Source: Microbacterium candidum (lineage in GTDB: Bacteria > Actinomycetota > Actinomycetes > Actinomycetales > Microbacteriaceae). Taken from it: DNA of 64,000 nucleotides. This document shows, piece by piece, positions 16,692 through 24,914 of the stretch. The stretch spans positions 1,054,001 to 1,118,000 of the forward strand of contig NZ_JASXSZ010000001.1 in NCBI RefSeq assembly GCF_030315975.1, read 5' to 3'. Position numbers and translations under genes: made by a program. How positions within the stretch are numbered: position 1 is the first letter of the stretch; each line of letters opens with the position of its first letter. The notes below the pieces were generated by a model. The model did no database searches, was not told where the DNA came from, and saw nothing but the letters and a program-made list of their open reading frames with translations.

Positions 16692-18377
16692 ATGCCCTTC
16701 GACACGCTTCTCACCGACGAGAAGATCGAGCAGTTCACCCGCAGCGGCGGATGGAAGAACACCGTCCTGACCGACTACCTGGATGCCGCGGCCGACGCGC
16801 ACCCCGATCAGACCGCCATCGTCGACGCGCGCGGCAGCATCACGTATCGCGAGTTCCGCGAGCAGGTGGACCGCGCGGCCCTCGGATACCTCGAGCTCGG
16901 CATCGTCCCCGGCGACACGATCTCGATCCAGCTGCCGAACTGGCGCGAGTGGCTCATCGCCCACTACGCCGCGGTGCGGATCGGGGCGGTGACCAATCCC
17001 CTCATCCCGATCTACCGGGACAACGAGGTCGGCTACATGATGCAGGCGGCGCAGACGAAGCTGCTCGTCACGACCGGCGACTTCCGCGGATTCGACTACG
17101 TCGCGATGGCGGGGCGCCTGCGCTCCGGCATCCCGTCGCTCGAGCACGTGCTGGTCGTGCGCCCCACCGCCGAACTGCCCGACTGGGCGCAGAGCTGGGA
17201 CGACTTCGCCGCGACGCCGTGGGAGGAGCGCCGCGACCCGGCGCAGCTGGCGGGCCTGCGACCCGACCCCAACGAGCTGGTGCTGCTCATCTTCACCTCG
17301 GGCACGACCGGCCGCCCGAAGGGCGTGATGCACACGCACAACACGCTCATCGCGGGGTCGATGCCTTGGCCGGACCGGCTCGGCATGGACCACACCGCCG
17401 TCGTGCACATGGCGTCGACCTTCGGGCACCTCACCGGGTACCTGTACGGTGTGTCGCTTCCGACGATCCTCGGCGGGACGGGCGTCTTCCAGGACGTGTG
17501 GAACGTCGACGAGTTCCTCGCACTCGTCGACGAGCACGGCATCCAGCACACCTCCGGCGCCACGCCGTTCCTGCACGACCTCATCAACGCGCCCGGCCTC
17601 GCCGTCCGCGACCTGTCGTCGCTGCGGCGATTCTGCTGCATGGGGGCGCCGATCCCCGGCGTGTTCCTGACCGAGGCGGCCGAGCGCATCCCCGGCATGA
17701 CCGTGTTCGGCGGATGGGGGCAGACGGAGTGCTGCCTCGTCACGATGGGCCACCCCGACGACCTGCGCGAGAAGATCGCCGCGACCGACGGCAAGGCACT
17801 CCCGGGCATGGAGGTGCGAGTCCTCACCGCCGACGGCGCTTTGTCGCCTGTGGGCGAGGAGGGCCGACTGCAGGTGCGCGGGCCGTTTCTGTTCCAGGGC
17901 TACGTCGGCGACGACCTGCAGACCGCGCGCGACCTCATCGACGAGGACGGCTGGTTCGACACGGGCGACATCGCGACAATGGATGCCGAAGGCTACATCC
18001 GGCTGCAGGGCCGGACGAAGGACGTCATCATCCGGGGCGGCGAGAACATCCCGGTCGCGTACGTGGAGAACATCCTCTACGGGCACCCGTGGATCGACAC
18101 TGTCGCCGTCGTCGCCCTGCCGCACCCGCGCCTCCAGGAGATCGCGTGCGCGGTCGTCACGATCAACCCCGGCTCGCCGATCTTCACCCTCGAGGATCTC
18201 CGCGCGTACTTCGCCGAGAAGGGCGTCGCGAAGCCGTACTGGCCGGAGCAGGTCGTCGTGGTGGAGAGCCTGCCGCGAACACCGAGCGGCAAGATCCAGA
18301 AGTTCCAGCTGCGCGCGCAGCTCGAAGGCACCGTCACCGTGACGGACACGGTGCGACAGGTGGGGGCATCCGCATGA
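16692..18377 (+). CDS. aliA: Cyclohexanecarboxylate-CoA ligase-like acyl-CoA synthetase (AliA-type)
   Basis: A 561-residue ANL-superfamily adenylate-forming ligase. AMP-binding core A3 is LIFTSGTTGRPKGVMHTH, A5 is GGWGQTECC, A7 is WFDTGDIATMD, A8 is GRTKDVIIRGGENI, and the A10 lysine lies in PRTPSGKIQKFQLR. It would activate a free carboxylic acid to its CoA ester with ATP, the entry step of the pathway. Homology to AliA is inferred from its company (AliB, BadH, BadI, BadK types); by itself the protein could be a medium-chain or cyclic acyl-CoA synthetase. GGAAGGAA lies eight bases before the ATG. Confidence 0.75.
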   Translation: MPFDTLLTDEKIEQFTRSGGWKNTVLTDYLDAAADAHPDQTAIVDARGSITYREFREQVDRAALGYLELGIVPGDTISIQLPNWREWLIAHYAAVRIGAVTNPLIPIYRDNEVGYMMQAAQTKLLVTTGDFRGFDYVAMAGRLRSGIPSLEHVLVVRPTAELPDWAQSWDDFAATPWEERRDPAQLAGLRPDPNELVLLIFTSGTTGRPKGVMHTHNTLIAGSMPWPDRLGMDHTAVVHMASTFGHLTGYLYGVSLPTILGGTGVFQDVWNVDEFLALVDEHGIQHTSGATPFLHDLINAPGLAVRDLSSLRRFCCMGAPIPGVFLTEAAERIPGMTVFGGWGQTECCLVTMGHPDDLREKIAATDGKALPGMEVRVLTADGALSPVGEEGRLQVRGPFLFQGYVGDDLQTARDLIDEDGWFDTGDIATMDAEGYIRLQGRTKDVIIRGGENIPVAYVENILYGHPWIDTVAVVALPHPRLQEIACAVVTINPGSPIFTLEDLRAYFAEKGVAKPYWPEQVVVVESLPRTPSGKIQKFQLRAQLEGTVTVTDTVRQVGASA

Positions 18378-19558
18378 CCGTCGCCGACATCGACGAGCTG
18401 CGCGGGCGATCCGACGTCCTCGGCATCGACGCGCTGCTCAGCGCCGAGGAGCGCGCGACGCGCGACCGCGTGCGCGCGTTCGTCGACGAGCACATCCGCC
18501 CGAACATAGCTGACTGGTTCGCGAGCGCGCATTTCCCGGTCGAGATCTCGCGCGAATTCGGCAGGCTCGGTGTGCTCGGCATGCACCTGAAGGGGTACGG
18601 ATGCCCCGGTCGCAGCGCCGTCGAGTACGGGCTCGCCGCCCTGGAGCTGGAGGCGGGGGACTCGGGTCTTCGCACCTTCGTCTCGGTGCAGGGCTCGCTC
18701 GCGATGAGCTCGATCCACCGCTGGGGGAGCGAGGAGCAGAAGCAGCAGTGGCTGCCCGGCATGGCGGCGGGCGAGATCATCGGCAGCTTCGGGCTGACCG
18801 AGCCGACCGCAGGCTCCGACCCGTCGAGCATGAAGACGTACGCGCGGCGCGACGGCGACGACTGGATCCTCACCGGCGCGAAGCGGTGGATCGGCCTCGC
18901 GCCGATCGCGCAGCTGACGGTCGTGTGGGCGCAGACGGATGACGGCATCCGCGGATTCATCGTCCCAACCGACTCGCCCGGGTACGAGGCGATCACCCTC
19001 GAGCCGAAGCTGTCGATGCGCGCGTCGATCCAGGCGGAGCTGCACTTCGACGACATCCGCCTGCCCGCATCCGCGATGCTGCCGGGGGCTAAGGGTCTTC
19101 GCGGCCCGTTCTCTGCCCTCAACGAGGCCCGCTACGGCATCATCTGGGGCGTGCTGGGCGCCGCGCGCGACAGCTATGAGGCGGCGCTTCGCTACAGCCT
19201 CGAGCGCACGCAGTTCGATAAGCCGATCGCGGGCTTCCAGCTCACGCAGCAGAAGCTCGTGGACATGGTGCTCGAGATCCAGAAGGGCGCGCTGCTGGCC
19301 CTCCACACCGGACGCCTGAAGGATGCCGGCACGCTCGACCCGGTGCAGATCTCGGTCGGCAAGCTCAACAACACGCGCGAGGCCATCAAGATCGCGCGTG
19401 AGGCGCGCACGATCCTCGGGGGCAACGGCGTGCTGATCGAGCACTCGCCGATCCGGCACGCCGCCAACCTCGAGTCCGTGCGCACCTACGAGGGCACCGA
19501 CGAGGTGCACACGCTCATCCTCGGCCAGCACCTGACCGGCATCGGAGCCTTCCGGTGA
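18374..19558 (+). CDS. gcdH: Glutaryl-CoA dehydrogenase-like enzyme with substrate-carboxylate Arg
   Basis: A 394-residue flavoprotein of the glutaryl-CoA dehydrogenase branch: GYGCPG, SGLRTFVSVQGSL, SFGLTEPTAGSDPSSM, a KLSMRASI segment, NEARYGI and YEGTDEVHTLILGQ with the catalytic Glu. Arg100 aligns with the Arg that in human GCDH (Arg94) binds the distal carboxylate, so a dicarboxylyl-CoA such as glutaryl-CoA or pimeloyl-CoA is a reasonable substrate. The ATG at 18374 overlaps the AliA stop (ATGA). In this operon it would oxidise the ring-opened pimeloyl-CoA, or decarboxylate glutaryl-CoA at the end of the route. Which of these cannot be decided here. Confidence 0.8.
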   Translation: MTVADIDELRGRSDVLGIDALLSAEERATRDRVRAFVDEHIRPNIADWFASAHFPVEISREFGRLGVLGMHLKGYGCPGRSAVEYGLAALELEAGDSGLRTFVSVQGSLAMSSIHRWGSEEQKQQWLPGMAAGEIIGSFGLTEPTAGSDPSSMKTYARRDGDDWILTGAKRWIGLAPIAQLTVVWAQTDDGIRGFIVPTDSPGYEAITLEPKLSMRASIQAELHFDDIRLPASAMLPGAKGLRGPFSALNEARYGIIWGVLGAARDSYEAALRYSLERTQFDKPIAGFQLTQQKLVDMVLEIQKGALLALHTGRLKDAGTLDPVQISVGKLNNTREAIKIAREARTILGGNGVLIEHSPIRHAANLESVRTYEGTDEVHTLILGQHLTGIGAFR

Positions 19559-20325
19559 GCGCCGTCGAGACCGAGGTCCAGGGCCGGCTGGGCATCGTCA
19601 CGCTCAACCGGCCGGAGGCCCTGAACGCGCTCAACTACGCGGTGTGGGACGGCATCCAGTCCGCCCTCGACGCGTTCCGCGACGACCCGGCCGTCGGCGT
19701 CGTCGTCTTCACCGGCGCGGGCGAGAAGGCCTTCGCCGCGGGCGCCGACATCGCGCAGCTCACGAATTACACCGTCGTCGACGGGCTCAACGCACGGCTC
19801 CAGAAGCTCTTCGACGCCGTCGAGGCATACGACAAGCCGACGATCGCCGCGGTCAACGGGTTCGCGCTCGGCGGCGGCAACGAGCTGGCGTTGGCGTGCG
19901 ACATCCGCATCGCGACGGAGAGCGCGAAGTTCGGGCTCCCCGAGCCGAACCTCGGCGTGCTGCCCGGCGCGGGCGGCACGCAGCGGCTCTCGCGCCTCAT
20001 CGGCAAGGGCCGCGCGATCGAGCTGATCCTTACGGGTCGCTTCGTCGGAGCGGAGGAGGCGCTGCGCGTCGGGCTCGTCACCGAGGTCGTGCCGCAGGGC
20101 GAGCAGCTCGCCGCGGCGCAGCGCATCGCCGACGCGATCCTCACGAAGGGACCACTCGCCGTGCGGCTCGCGAAGCTCGTTGTGTCGAACGGCTTCGAGA
20201 CCGATCAGCGGACGGGCCTGCTGCTGGAGCGGCTGGCGCAGGCGCTGCTGTACGGCACGGCGGACAAGGTCGAGGGCACTCAGGCGTTCATCGACAAGCG
20301 GCCGGCGCAGTTCCGGGGGGCGTGA
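19555..20325 (+). CDS. badK: Enoyl-CoA hydratase (BadK/crotonase type)
   Basis: A 256-residue crotonase-fold hydratase. Oxyanion-hole segments are KAFAAGADIAQL and FALGGGNELALACDIRIA; the two catalytic glutamates are likely in GGGNELALA and GLPEPNLGVLPGAGGTQRL. It would hydrate cyclohex-1-enecarboxyl-CoA to the 2-hydroxy ester, the role of BadK, or 2-enoyl-CoA intermediates of the later beta-oxidation. The GTG start overlaps the preceding stop (GTGA). The intact Glu pair distinguishes it from the BadI-like crotonase at the start of the operon. Confidence 0.8.
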   Translation: MSAVETEVQGRLGIVTLNRPEALNALNYAVWDGIQSALDAFRDDPAVGVVVFTGAGEKAFAAGADIAQLTNYTVVDGLNARLQKLFDAVEAYDKPTIAAVNGFALGGGNELALACDIRIATESAKFGLPEPNLGVLPGAGGTQRLSRLIGKGRAIELILTGRFVGAEEALRVGLVTEVVPQGEQLAAAQRIADAILTKGPLAVRLAKLVVSNGFETDQRTGLLLERLAQALLYGTADKVEGTQAFIDKRPAQFRGA

Positions 20326-20326
20326 C

Positions 20327-21187
20327 ATGGTGGAGCGGATCCTCGTGGTCGGCGCGGGCGCGATGGGCTCGCAGATCGGCATGGTCGCGGCTCTCGCCGG
20401 CATCGACACGACGGTGCAGGACGTCTCCGCCGAGCAGCTCCCGCGCGCCGAGGCGCAGCTGCGGGACCGCCTCGCGGGACAGGTCGCGAAGGGACGCCGC
20501 ACGCAGGAGGACGTGGATGCCGCGTTCGCGCGGCTGCGATTCACGACCGAGCTGGAGACCGCGGCGGCCGCGGCCGACTACGTCATCGAGGCGGCCATCG
20601 AGCGGATCGACATCAAGCGCGAGCTGTTCGCACGGCTCGGCGCTGCGGCCCCGGCGCACGCGATCCTCGCGACGAACTCGTCGACGATCCCGTCCTCGGA
20701 GCTCGCCGACGCGTCCGGGCGCGCGGATCGGGTGTGCAATCTGCACTTCTTCATGCCGCCGCTGGTCATGCGGGCCGTCGAGGTCGTGCGCGGCCCGGAG
20801 ACGAGCGACGCCACGGTGGCGACGACCACCGCACTCGCGGAGCGGCTCGGGAAGACCCCGGTCGTGCTGAACCGGGAAATCCCCGGGTTCGTCGCGAACC
20901 GGCTGCTGTGGGCCATCCGCGAGGAGGCGCTGCGCATGTACGGCGACGGCATCGCGAGTTACCAGGACATCGACGCCGCCGCGCGAGAGGCGCTCGGGCA
21001 CCCGATGGGGCCGTTCGAGCTCATGGATCTCGTCGGCAATGACGTTGCATACCGCAACAAGATCGCGGTGTACGAACAGACCGGCGACGAGGCCGAGCTG
21101 CCGCACCCCGCGCTCGTCGCGTTGTACGAGAAGGGCGACTACGGCCGCAAGACAGGCAAGGGATGGTACGACTATGACTCTCGATGA
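20327..21187 (+). CDS. 3-hydroxyacyl-CoA dehydrogenase
   Basis: A 286-residue L-3-hydroxyacyl-CoA dehydrogenase (HBDH/FadB2 type). The Rossmann motif VVGAGAMGSQIG is at residues 7-18, followed by TNSSTIPSSEL, NLHFFMPP with the catalytic His, VLNREIPGFVANRLL, and the C-terminal domain with HPMGPFELMDLVGND and GRKTGKGWYDY. It oxidises an open-chain 3-hydroxyacyl-CoA with NAD. The ATG is two bases after the hydratase stop, and the 3' end overlaps the next gene by 14 bp. In the operon it serves beta-oxidation after ring cleavage. Confidence 0.88.
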   Translation: MVERILVVGAGAMGSQIGMVAALAGIDTTVQDVSAEQLPRAEAQLRDRLAGQVAKGRRTQEDVDAAFARLRFTTELETAAAAADYVIEAAIERIDIKRELFARLGAAAPAHAILATNSSTIPSSELADASGRADRVCNLHFFMPPLVMRAVEVVRGPETSDATVATTTALAERLGKTPVVLNREIPGFVANRLLWAIREEALRMYGDGIASYQDIDAAAREALGHPMGPFELMDLVGNDVAYRNKIAVYEQTGDEAELPHPALVALYEKGDYGRKTGKGWYDYDSR

Positions 21188-22403
21188 TCCGTTCGTCGCC
21201 GCCCTCGCCGAGGGAATCGCCGACGCGCGCGACACCGACTTCTTCCGGCTCGACGACCGGCTCGGCCCCGCCGAACTCGCGCTCCGGGCGAAGGTGCGCG
21301 GGTTCGTCGAGGACAGCGTGCTGCCGGTCATCAACCACTACTGGGAGCGCGCGGAGTTCCCGTTCGAGGTCCTTCCCGCGTTCGCGGAGCTGGGGGTCGT
21401 CGGGTCGCAGATCGAGGGCTACGGCTGCCCCGGGCTCACGCCGCTGCAGGCCGGCATCGTGACCACCGAGCTCGCGCGCGGCGACGGCTCCCTCAACACG
21501 TTCATGGGCGTCCAGTCGAACCTCACGATGGGCACGATCGCCCTCCTCGGCAGCGAGGAGCAGAAGCAGCGCTGGCTGCCGCGGATGGCGGCACTCGAGC
21601 TCATCGGCGCCTTCGCGCTGACCGAGGCGGCGCACGGATCCGACTCGGTGGGCCTCGAGACCACGGCGCGCCGCGAAGGCGACGAATGGGTGTTGCAAGG
21701 CTCCAAGCGCTGGATCGGCAACGCGAGCTACGCGCACGTCGTCGTCATCTGGGCGCGGGACGAGGCCGACGGCAAGGTGAAGGCGTTCGTGATGCACCGC
21801 GAGCCCGACGAGGGCTTCCCCGCGGGGTACGACGCGCAGGTGATCACCGGCAAGATCGGCAAGCGCGCCATCCTGCAGCCGGACATCCGCATCGACGGGC
21901 TGCGCATCCCCGAATCCGACCGCCTGCCCGGCGCGAACTCGTTCCGTGACGCGGGCCGCGTGCTCGAGCGCACACGCGGCGGGGCGTCGTGGGAGTCGCT
22001 CGGCCACGCCCTCGCCGCCTTCGAGATCGCCGCCGCCTACGCGTCGCGGCGGGAGCAGTTCGGCGGACCGATCGCCCGGTTCCAGCTCGTGCAGTCGACG
22101 CTGGCGCAGATGGTGGCGGAGCTGTCCGCCATCCAGCTGATGTGCCACCGCATGGCGGAGCTGCAGGCCGAGGGGACGTGGACCGGCACGATGGCCTCGA
22201 TCACGAAGCTCGCCACCGCCGACAAGGCCCGCCGCATCTGCCAGCAGGCGCGCGACCTCCTCGGCGGCAACGGGCTGCTCCTCGACTTCCATGTGGCGCG
22301 TCACCTGACCGACATGGAGGTCGTGCACACCTACGAGGGCACGGCGCAGATCCAGGAACTGCTCATCGGGCGCGCCATCACGGGCCTCTCGGCGTTCTCC
22401 TGA
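21174..22403 (+). CDS. Second glutaryl-CoA-dehydrogenase-like acyl-CoA dehydrogenase, lacking the Arg
   Basis: A 409-residue flavoprotein close in layout to GCDH: IEGYGCPG, GSEEQKQRWLP, AFALTEAAHGSDS, KRWIGN, and the catalytic Glu in HTYEGTAQIQELLIG. Where GCDH and the paralogue at 18374 have SG-x-R, this protein reads GSLNTF, with Asn108 in place of the carboxylate-binding Arg. It therefore probably does not act on a dicarboxylyl-CoA in the GCDH manner; a neutral acyl-CoA is more likely. The start overlaps the preceding gene and a GGGATGG inside that gene may serve as ribosome binding site. Its exact place in the pathway is open. Confidence 0.8.
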   Translation: MTLDDPFVAALAEGIADARDTDFFRLDDRLGPAELALRAKVRGFVEDSVLPVINHYWERAEFPFEVLPAFAELGVVGSQIEGYGCPGLTPLQAGIVTTELARGDGSLNTFMGVQSNLTMGTIALLGSEEQKQRWLPRMAALELIGAFALTEAAHGSDSVGLETTARREGDEWVLQGSKRWIGNASYAHVVVIWARDEADGKVKAFVMHREPDEGFPAGYDAQVITGKIGKRAILQPDIRIDGLRIPESDRLPGANSFRDAGRVLERTRGGASWESLGHALAAFEIAAAYASRREQFGGPIARFQLVQSTLAQMVAELSAIQLMCHRMAELQAEGTWTGTMASITKLATADKARRICQQARDLLGGNGLLLDFHVARHLTDMEVVHTYEGTAQIQELLIGRAITGLSAFS

Positions 22404-22421
22404 AGACGGAAGAAGGATGAC

Positions 22422-23618
22422 ATGACCGACGTGTATCTCGTGGGCGGCGTCCGCACCCCGGTGGGCCGCTACGGCGGCGCGCTGAGCGGCGTGCGTCCGG
22501 ACGACCTGGCCGCCCTCGTCGTGGGCGAGGCCGTGCGGCGGGCGGGCGTGGAGGCCGCGCACATCGACGAGGTGATCCTCGGCAACGCCAACGGCGCGGG
22601 CGAGGAGAACCGCAACGTCGCCCGCATGGCGCTCCTCCTCGCGGGGCTGCCGGACTCCGTGCCCGGCTACACCGTAAACCGGCTGTGCGCCTCCGGGCTG
22701 ACAGCGATCGCGAACGCCGCGCAGGCGGTGCGGGCGGGGGAAGCGGATGTCGTCGTCGCCGGCGGCGTCGAGTCGATGACCCGTGCGCCGTGGGTGACCG
22801 CCAAGCCCGACCGGGCGTGGGGCAAGCCCGGCGAGGCGTTCGACACGTCGCTCGGCTGGCGGTTCGTGAACCCGGTGTTCGCGGCCCAGGAGGGGACGAC
22901 CTTCTCGATGCCCGAGACGGCGGAGCAGGTCGCGCGGCGCGACCGGATCTCCCGGGAGGATGCCGACGACTTCGCCCTGCGCTCGCAGCGCCGCGCGATC
23001 GCCGCCATCGACGGCGGCCGCTTCGTCGACGAGATCGTCCCCGTGCCGGTGCCGTCGCGCGGCGAGCCGCGCATCGTCGACGTCGACGAGGGGCCGCGAC
23101 GGGAGACCTCCGCGGAGGTGCTCGCCGCCCTGCGCCCCGTCGTGCGCGGCGGGTCGGTGGTGACCGCGGGCAACTCCAGCACGCTCAACGACGGCGCGTC
23201 CGCGGTTGTCGTCGCCTCGGCGGACGCGGTCCGCCGGTACGGGCTCGTGCCGCGCGCGCGCATCGTCGGGGCGGCTTCGGCCGGCGTGCCGCCGCAGATC
23301 ATGGGCGTCGGGCCGGTCCCGGCGACCGAGAAGCTCCTCGCCCGCGCGGGCGTGTCGCTCGGCGACATCGGCGCGATCGAGCTCAACGAGGCCTTCGCAG
23401 CCCAATCCCTGGCCGTCATCCGCCGTCTCGGACTCGACGAGGCACGGACGAACGCGGACGGCGGCGCGATCGCGCTGGGTCATCCGCTGGGATCTAGCGG
23501 CGCCCGGATCGTCGTGACGCTCCTCGGCCGGATGGAGCGCGAGGATGCGGCGCTCGGCCTCGCGACGCTCTGCGTCGGCGTGGGCCAGGGCGTCTCGATG
23601 CTGATCGAGACGGTCTGA
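22422..23618 (+). CDS. Acetyl-CoA acyltransferase (beta-ketothiolase)
   Basis: A 398-residue thiolase. The nucleophilic Cys89 lies in VNRLCASGL, GGVESMTRAPW is present, and the C-terminal active site has NEAFAAQSLAV, GHPLGSSGAR and CVGVGQG with the second Cys. It is close to PcaF/PaaJ-type 3-oxoadipyl-CoA thiolases, which act on dicarboxylyl-CoA substrates, in keeping with 3-oxopimeloyl-CoA here. GAAGAAGGA stands before the ATG. It closes the beta-oxidation part of the operon. Confidence 0.9.
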   Translation: MTDVYLVGGVRTPVGRYGGALSGVRPDDLAALVVGEAVRRAGVEAAHIDEVILGNANGAGEENRNVARMALLLAGLPDSVPGYTVNRLCASGLTAIANAAQAVRAGEADVVVAGGVESMTRAPWVTAKPDRAWGKPGEAFDTSLGWRFVNPVFAAQEGTTFSMPETAEQVARRDRISREDADDFALRSQRRAIAAIDGGRFVDEIVPVPVPSRGEPRIVDVDEGPRRETSAEVLAALRPVVRGGSVVTAGNSSTLNDGASAVVVASADAVRRYGLVPRARIVGAASAGVPPQIMGVGPVPATEKLLARAGVSLGDIGAIELNEAFAAQSLAVIRRLGLDEARTNADGGAIALGHPLGSSGARIVVTLLGRMEREDAALGLATLCVGVGQGVSMLIETV

Positions 23619-23619
23619 C

Positions 23620-24591
23620 ATGCGGGCCGTGCGCGCGGTCTCCCAGGACTACGACGAGCCGCTGAGCGGTCTGCGCCTGGAGGACGTCCCGGAGCCGATT
23701 CCGCCTGCGGGGTGGACGATGGTGCGGGTCGCCGCGGCGGCCCTCAACCCGCACGACGTGTGGACGCTGCGCGGCGTCGGGCACCCCGCGGAGCGCATCC
23801 CGATCACGCTCGGCTGCGATGCCGCCGGCTGGGACGAGGCCGGGAACCCCGTCGTCATCTACCCGACCCTCGGCGATCCGGATGCCGGGTTCGGCGACAT
23901 CACGTTCGACCCTGCGCGGGGCCTCCTGTCGGAGACCGTGGACGGGACCCTCGCCGAGAAGGTGGCCGTCCCTCGCGGGCATCTGGCGCCCAAGCCCGAG
24001 TTCCTGTCGTTCGAGGAGGCGGCGGCCCTGCCCGTCACCTTCGGGACCGCGTATCGCATGCTGTTCACGCGCGGACGCCTCGTGCCGGGACAGCGCGTTC
24101 TCGTCCAGGGCGCCGCAGGCGGCGTCTCCAGCGCGGCGATCCTCCTCGCGCGGGCGGCCGGCGCGGAGGTCTACGCGACGAGCAGGACCGAGGCGGGCCG
24201 CGCGTTCGCCGCGTCGCTCGGTGCGATCGCCCTCGAGACGGGGGCGCGGCTGCCCGAGCTCGTCGATCTGGTTATCGAGACAGTGGGGGAAGCGACCTGG
24301 GCCCACTCGCTGCGCGTCCTGCGCCGTGGGGGCGCGGTGGTCATCGCCGGCGCCACCAGTGGGGCGATGCCCTCGGCAGATCTGGCCCGCGTGTTCTTCA
24401 ACCAGCTCTCGGTCGTCGGCTCCACCGGCTGCACGTTCGACGAGTTCACCCGGATGCTGCGGTTCGTGACGACGCACGGCATCCGTCCCCCGGTCGCCGA
24501 GGTCATCGGCATCGACGAGGCGCCGCGCGGGTTTTCACGGCTCATCGAGGGCGGAGTGATGGGCAAGATCGTCGTCCGGATCGCTTCCTGA
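23620..24591 (+). CDS. Zinc-free MDR oxidoreductase (quinone oxidoreductase-like)
   Basis: A 323-residue medium-chain dehydrogenase/reductase. It has the GroES-like N-terminal fold (AAALNPHDVWTLRG) and a nucleotide-binding VQGAAGGVSSAAI with a following strand that turns at TSRTEAG. The structural-zinc cysteine cluster is absent, as in quinone oxidoreductases and enoyl reductases. The start lies one base after the thiolase stop, so it belongs to the operon. It may reduce an enoyl-CoA or quinone; its job in the pathway is not obvious from sequence. Confidence 0.82.
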   Translation: MRAVRAVSQDYDEPLSGLRLEDVPEPIPPAGWTMVRVAAAALNPHDVWTLRGVGHPAERIPITLGCDAAGWDEAGNPVVIYPTLGDPDAGFGDITFDPARGLLSETVDGTLAEKVAVPRGHLAPKPEFLSFEEAAALPVTFGTAYRMLFTRGRLVPGQRVLVQGAAGGVSSAAILLARAAGAEVYATSRTEAGRAFAASLGAIALETGARLPELVDLVIETVGEATWAHSLRVLRRGGAVVIAGATSGAMPSADLARVFFNQLSVVGSTGCTFDEFTRMLRFVTTHGIRPPVAEVIGIDEAPRGFSRLIEGGVMGKIVVRIAS

Positions 24592-24861
24592 CGTCGACAG
24601 GTCCCCCGATCAAACACGGACGGCGAAGCCACGCGAAGGGATGGAAAGCCCCTGGATGCAGGCTGAGCGGACGCGGTGATGCCGGCGGCCGCACCGACAT
24701 CTGACGATCGACCGGCCATACGAGCAGCACATCCACGCGGGGCGCCGACGTCGTCGCGCAGCAACGACGGGCCGATCCTCGGGGCGCCGCTCATGTCTAC
24801 TCCGATCGACGGTACGCATCACGGTGGAGTTCAAATGAAATCTCTGTTGGAACACGACTTA
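24592..24861. other. Intergenic region without recognisable gene
   Basis: About 270 bp after the end of the alicyclic-acid operon and before the aminotransferase promoter. No protein domain, strong hairpin or RNA gene was recognised. AT content rises towards the right end where the promoter lies. Confidence 0.5.
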
Positions 24862-24890
24862 TTGAACGTAAAGTTGTAGGCGTTCATACT
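24862..24890 (+). promoter_or_regulatory. Promoter of aminotransferase gene with inverted repeat TGAACG-N12-CGTTCA
   Basis: TTGAAC (24862-24867) and CATACT (24885-24890), 17 bp apart, form a likely promoter 25 bp before the start codon. The arms TGAACG (24863-24868) and CGTTCA (24881-24886) are perfectly complementary and cover both hexamers, so a regulator bound there would block transcription. The Lrp-type protein encoded just downstream is a candidate, by proximity only. Confidence 0.5.
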
Positions 24891-24914
24891 TCACGTTCGA
24901 ACTCAGGGGGTTCC

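Noticed and set aside
21021..23621. 866-codon open frame on the minus strand across dehydrogenase and thiolase genes
   Set aside because: It lies antisense to three well-supported genes and has no recognisable family features.
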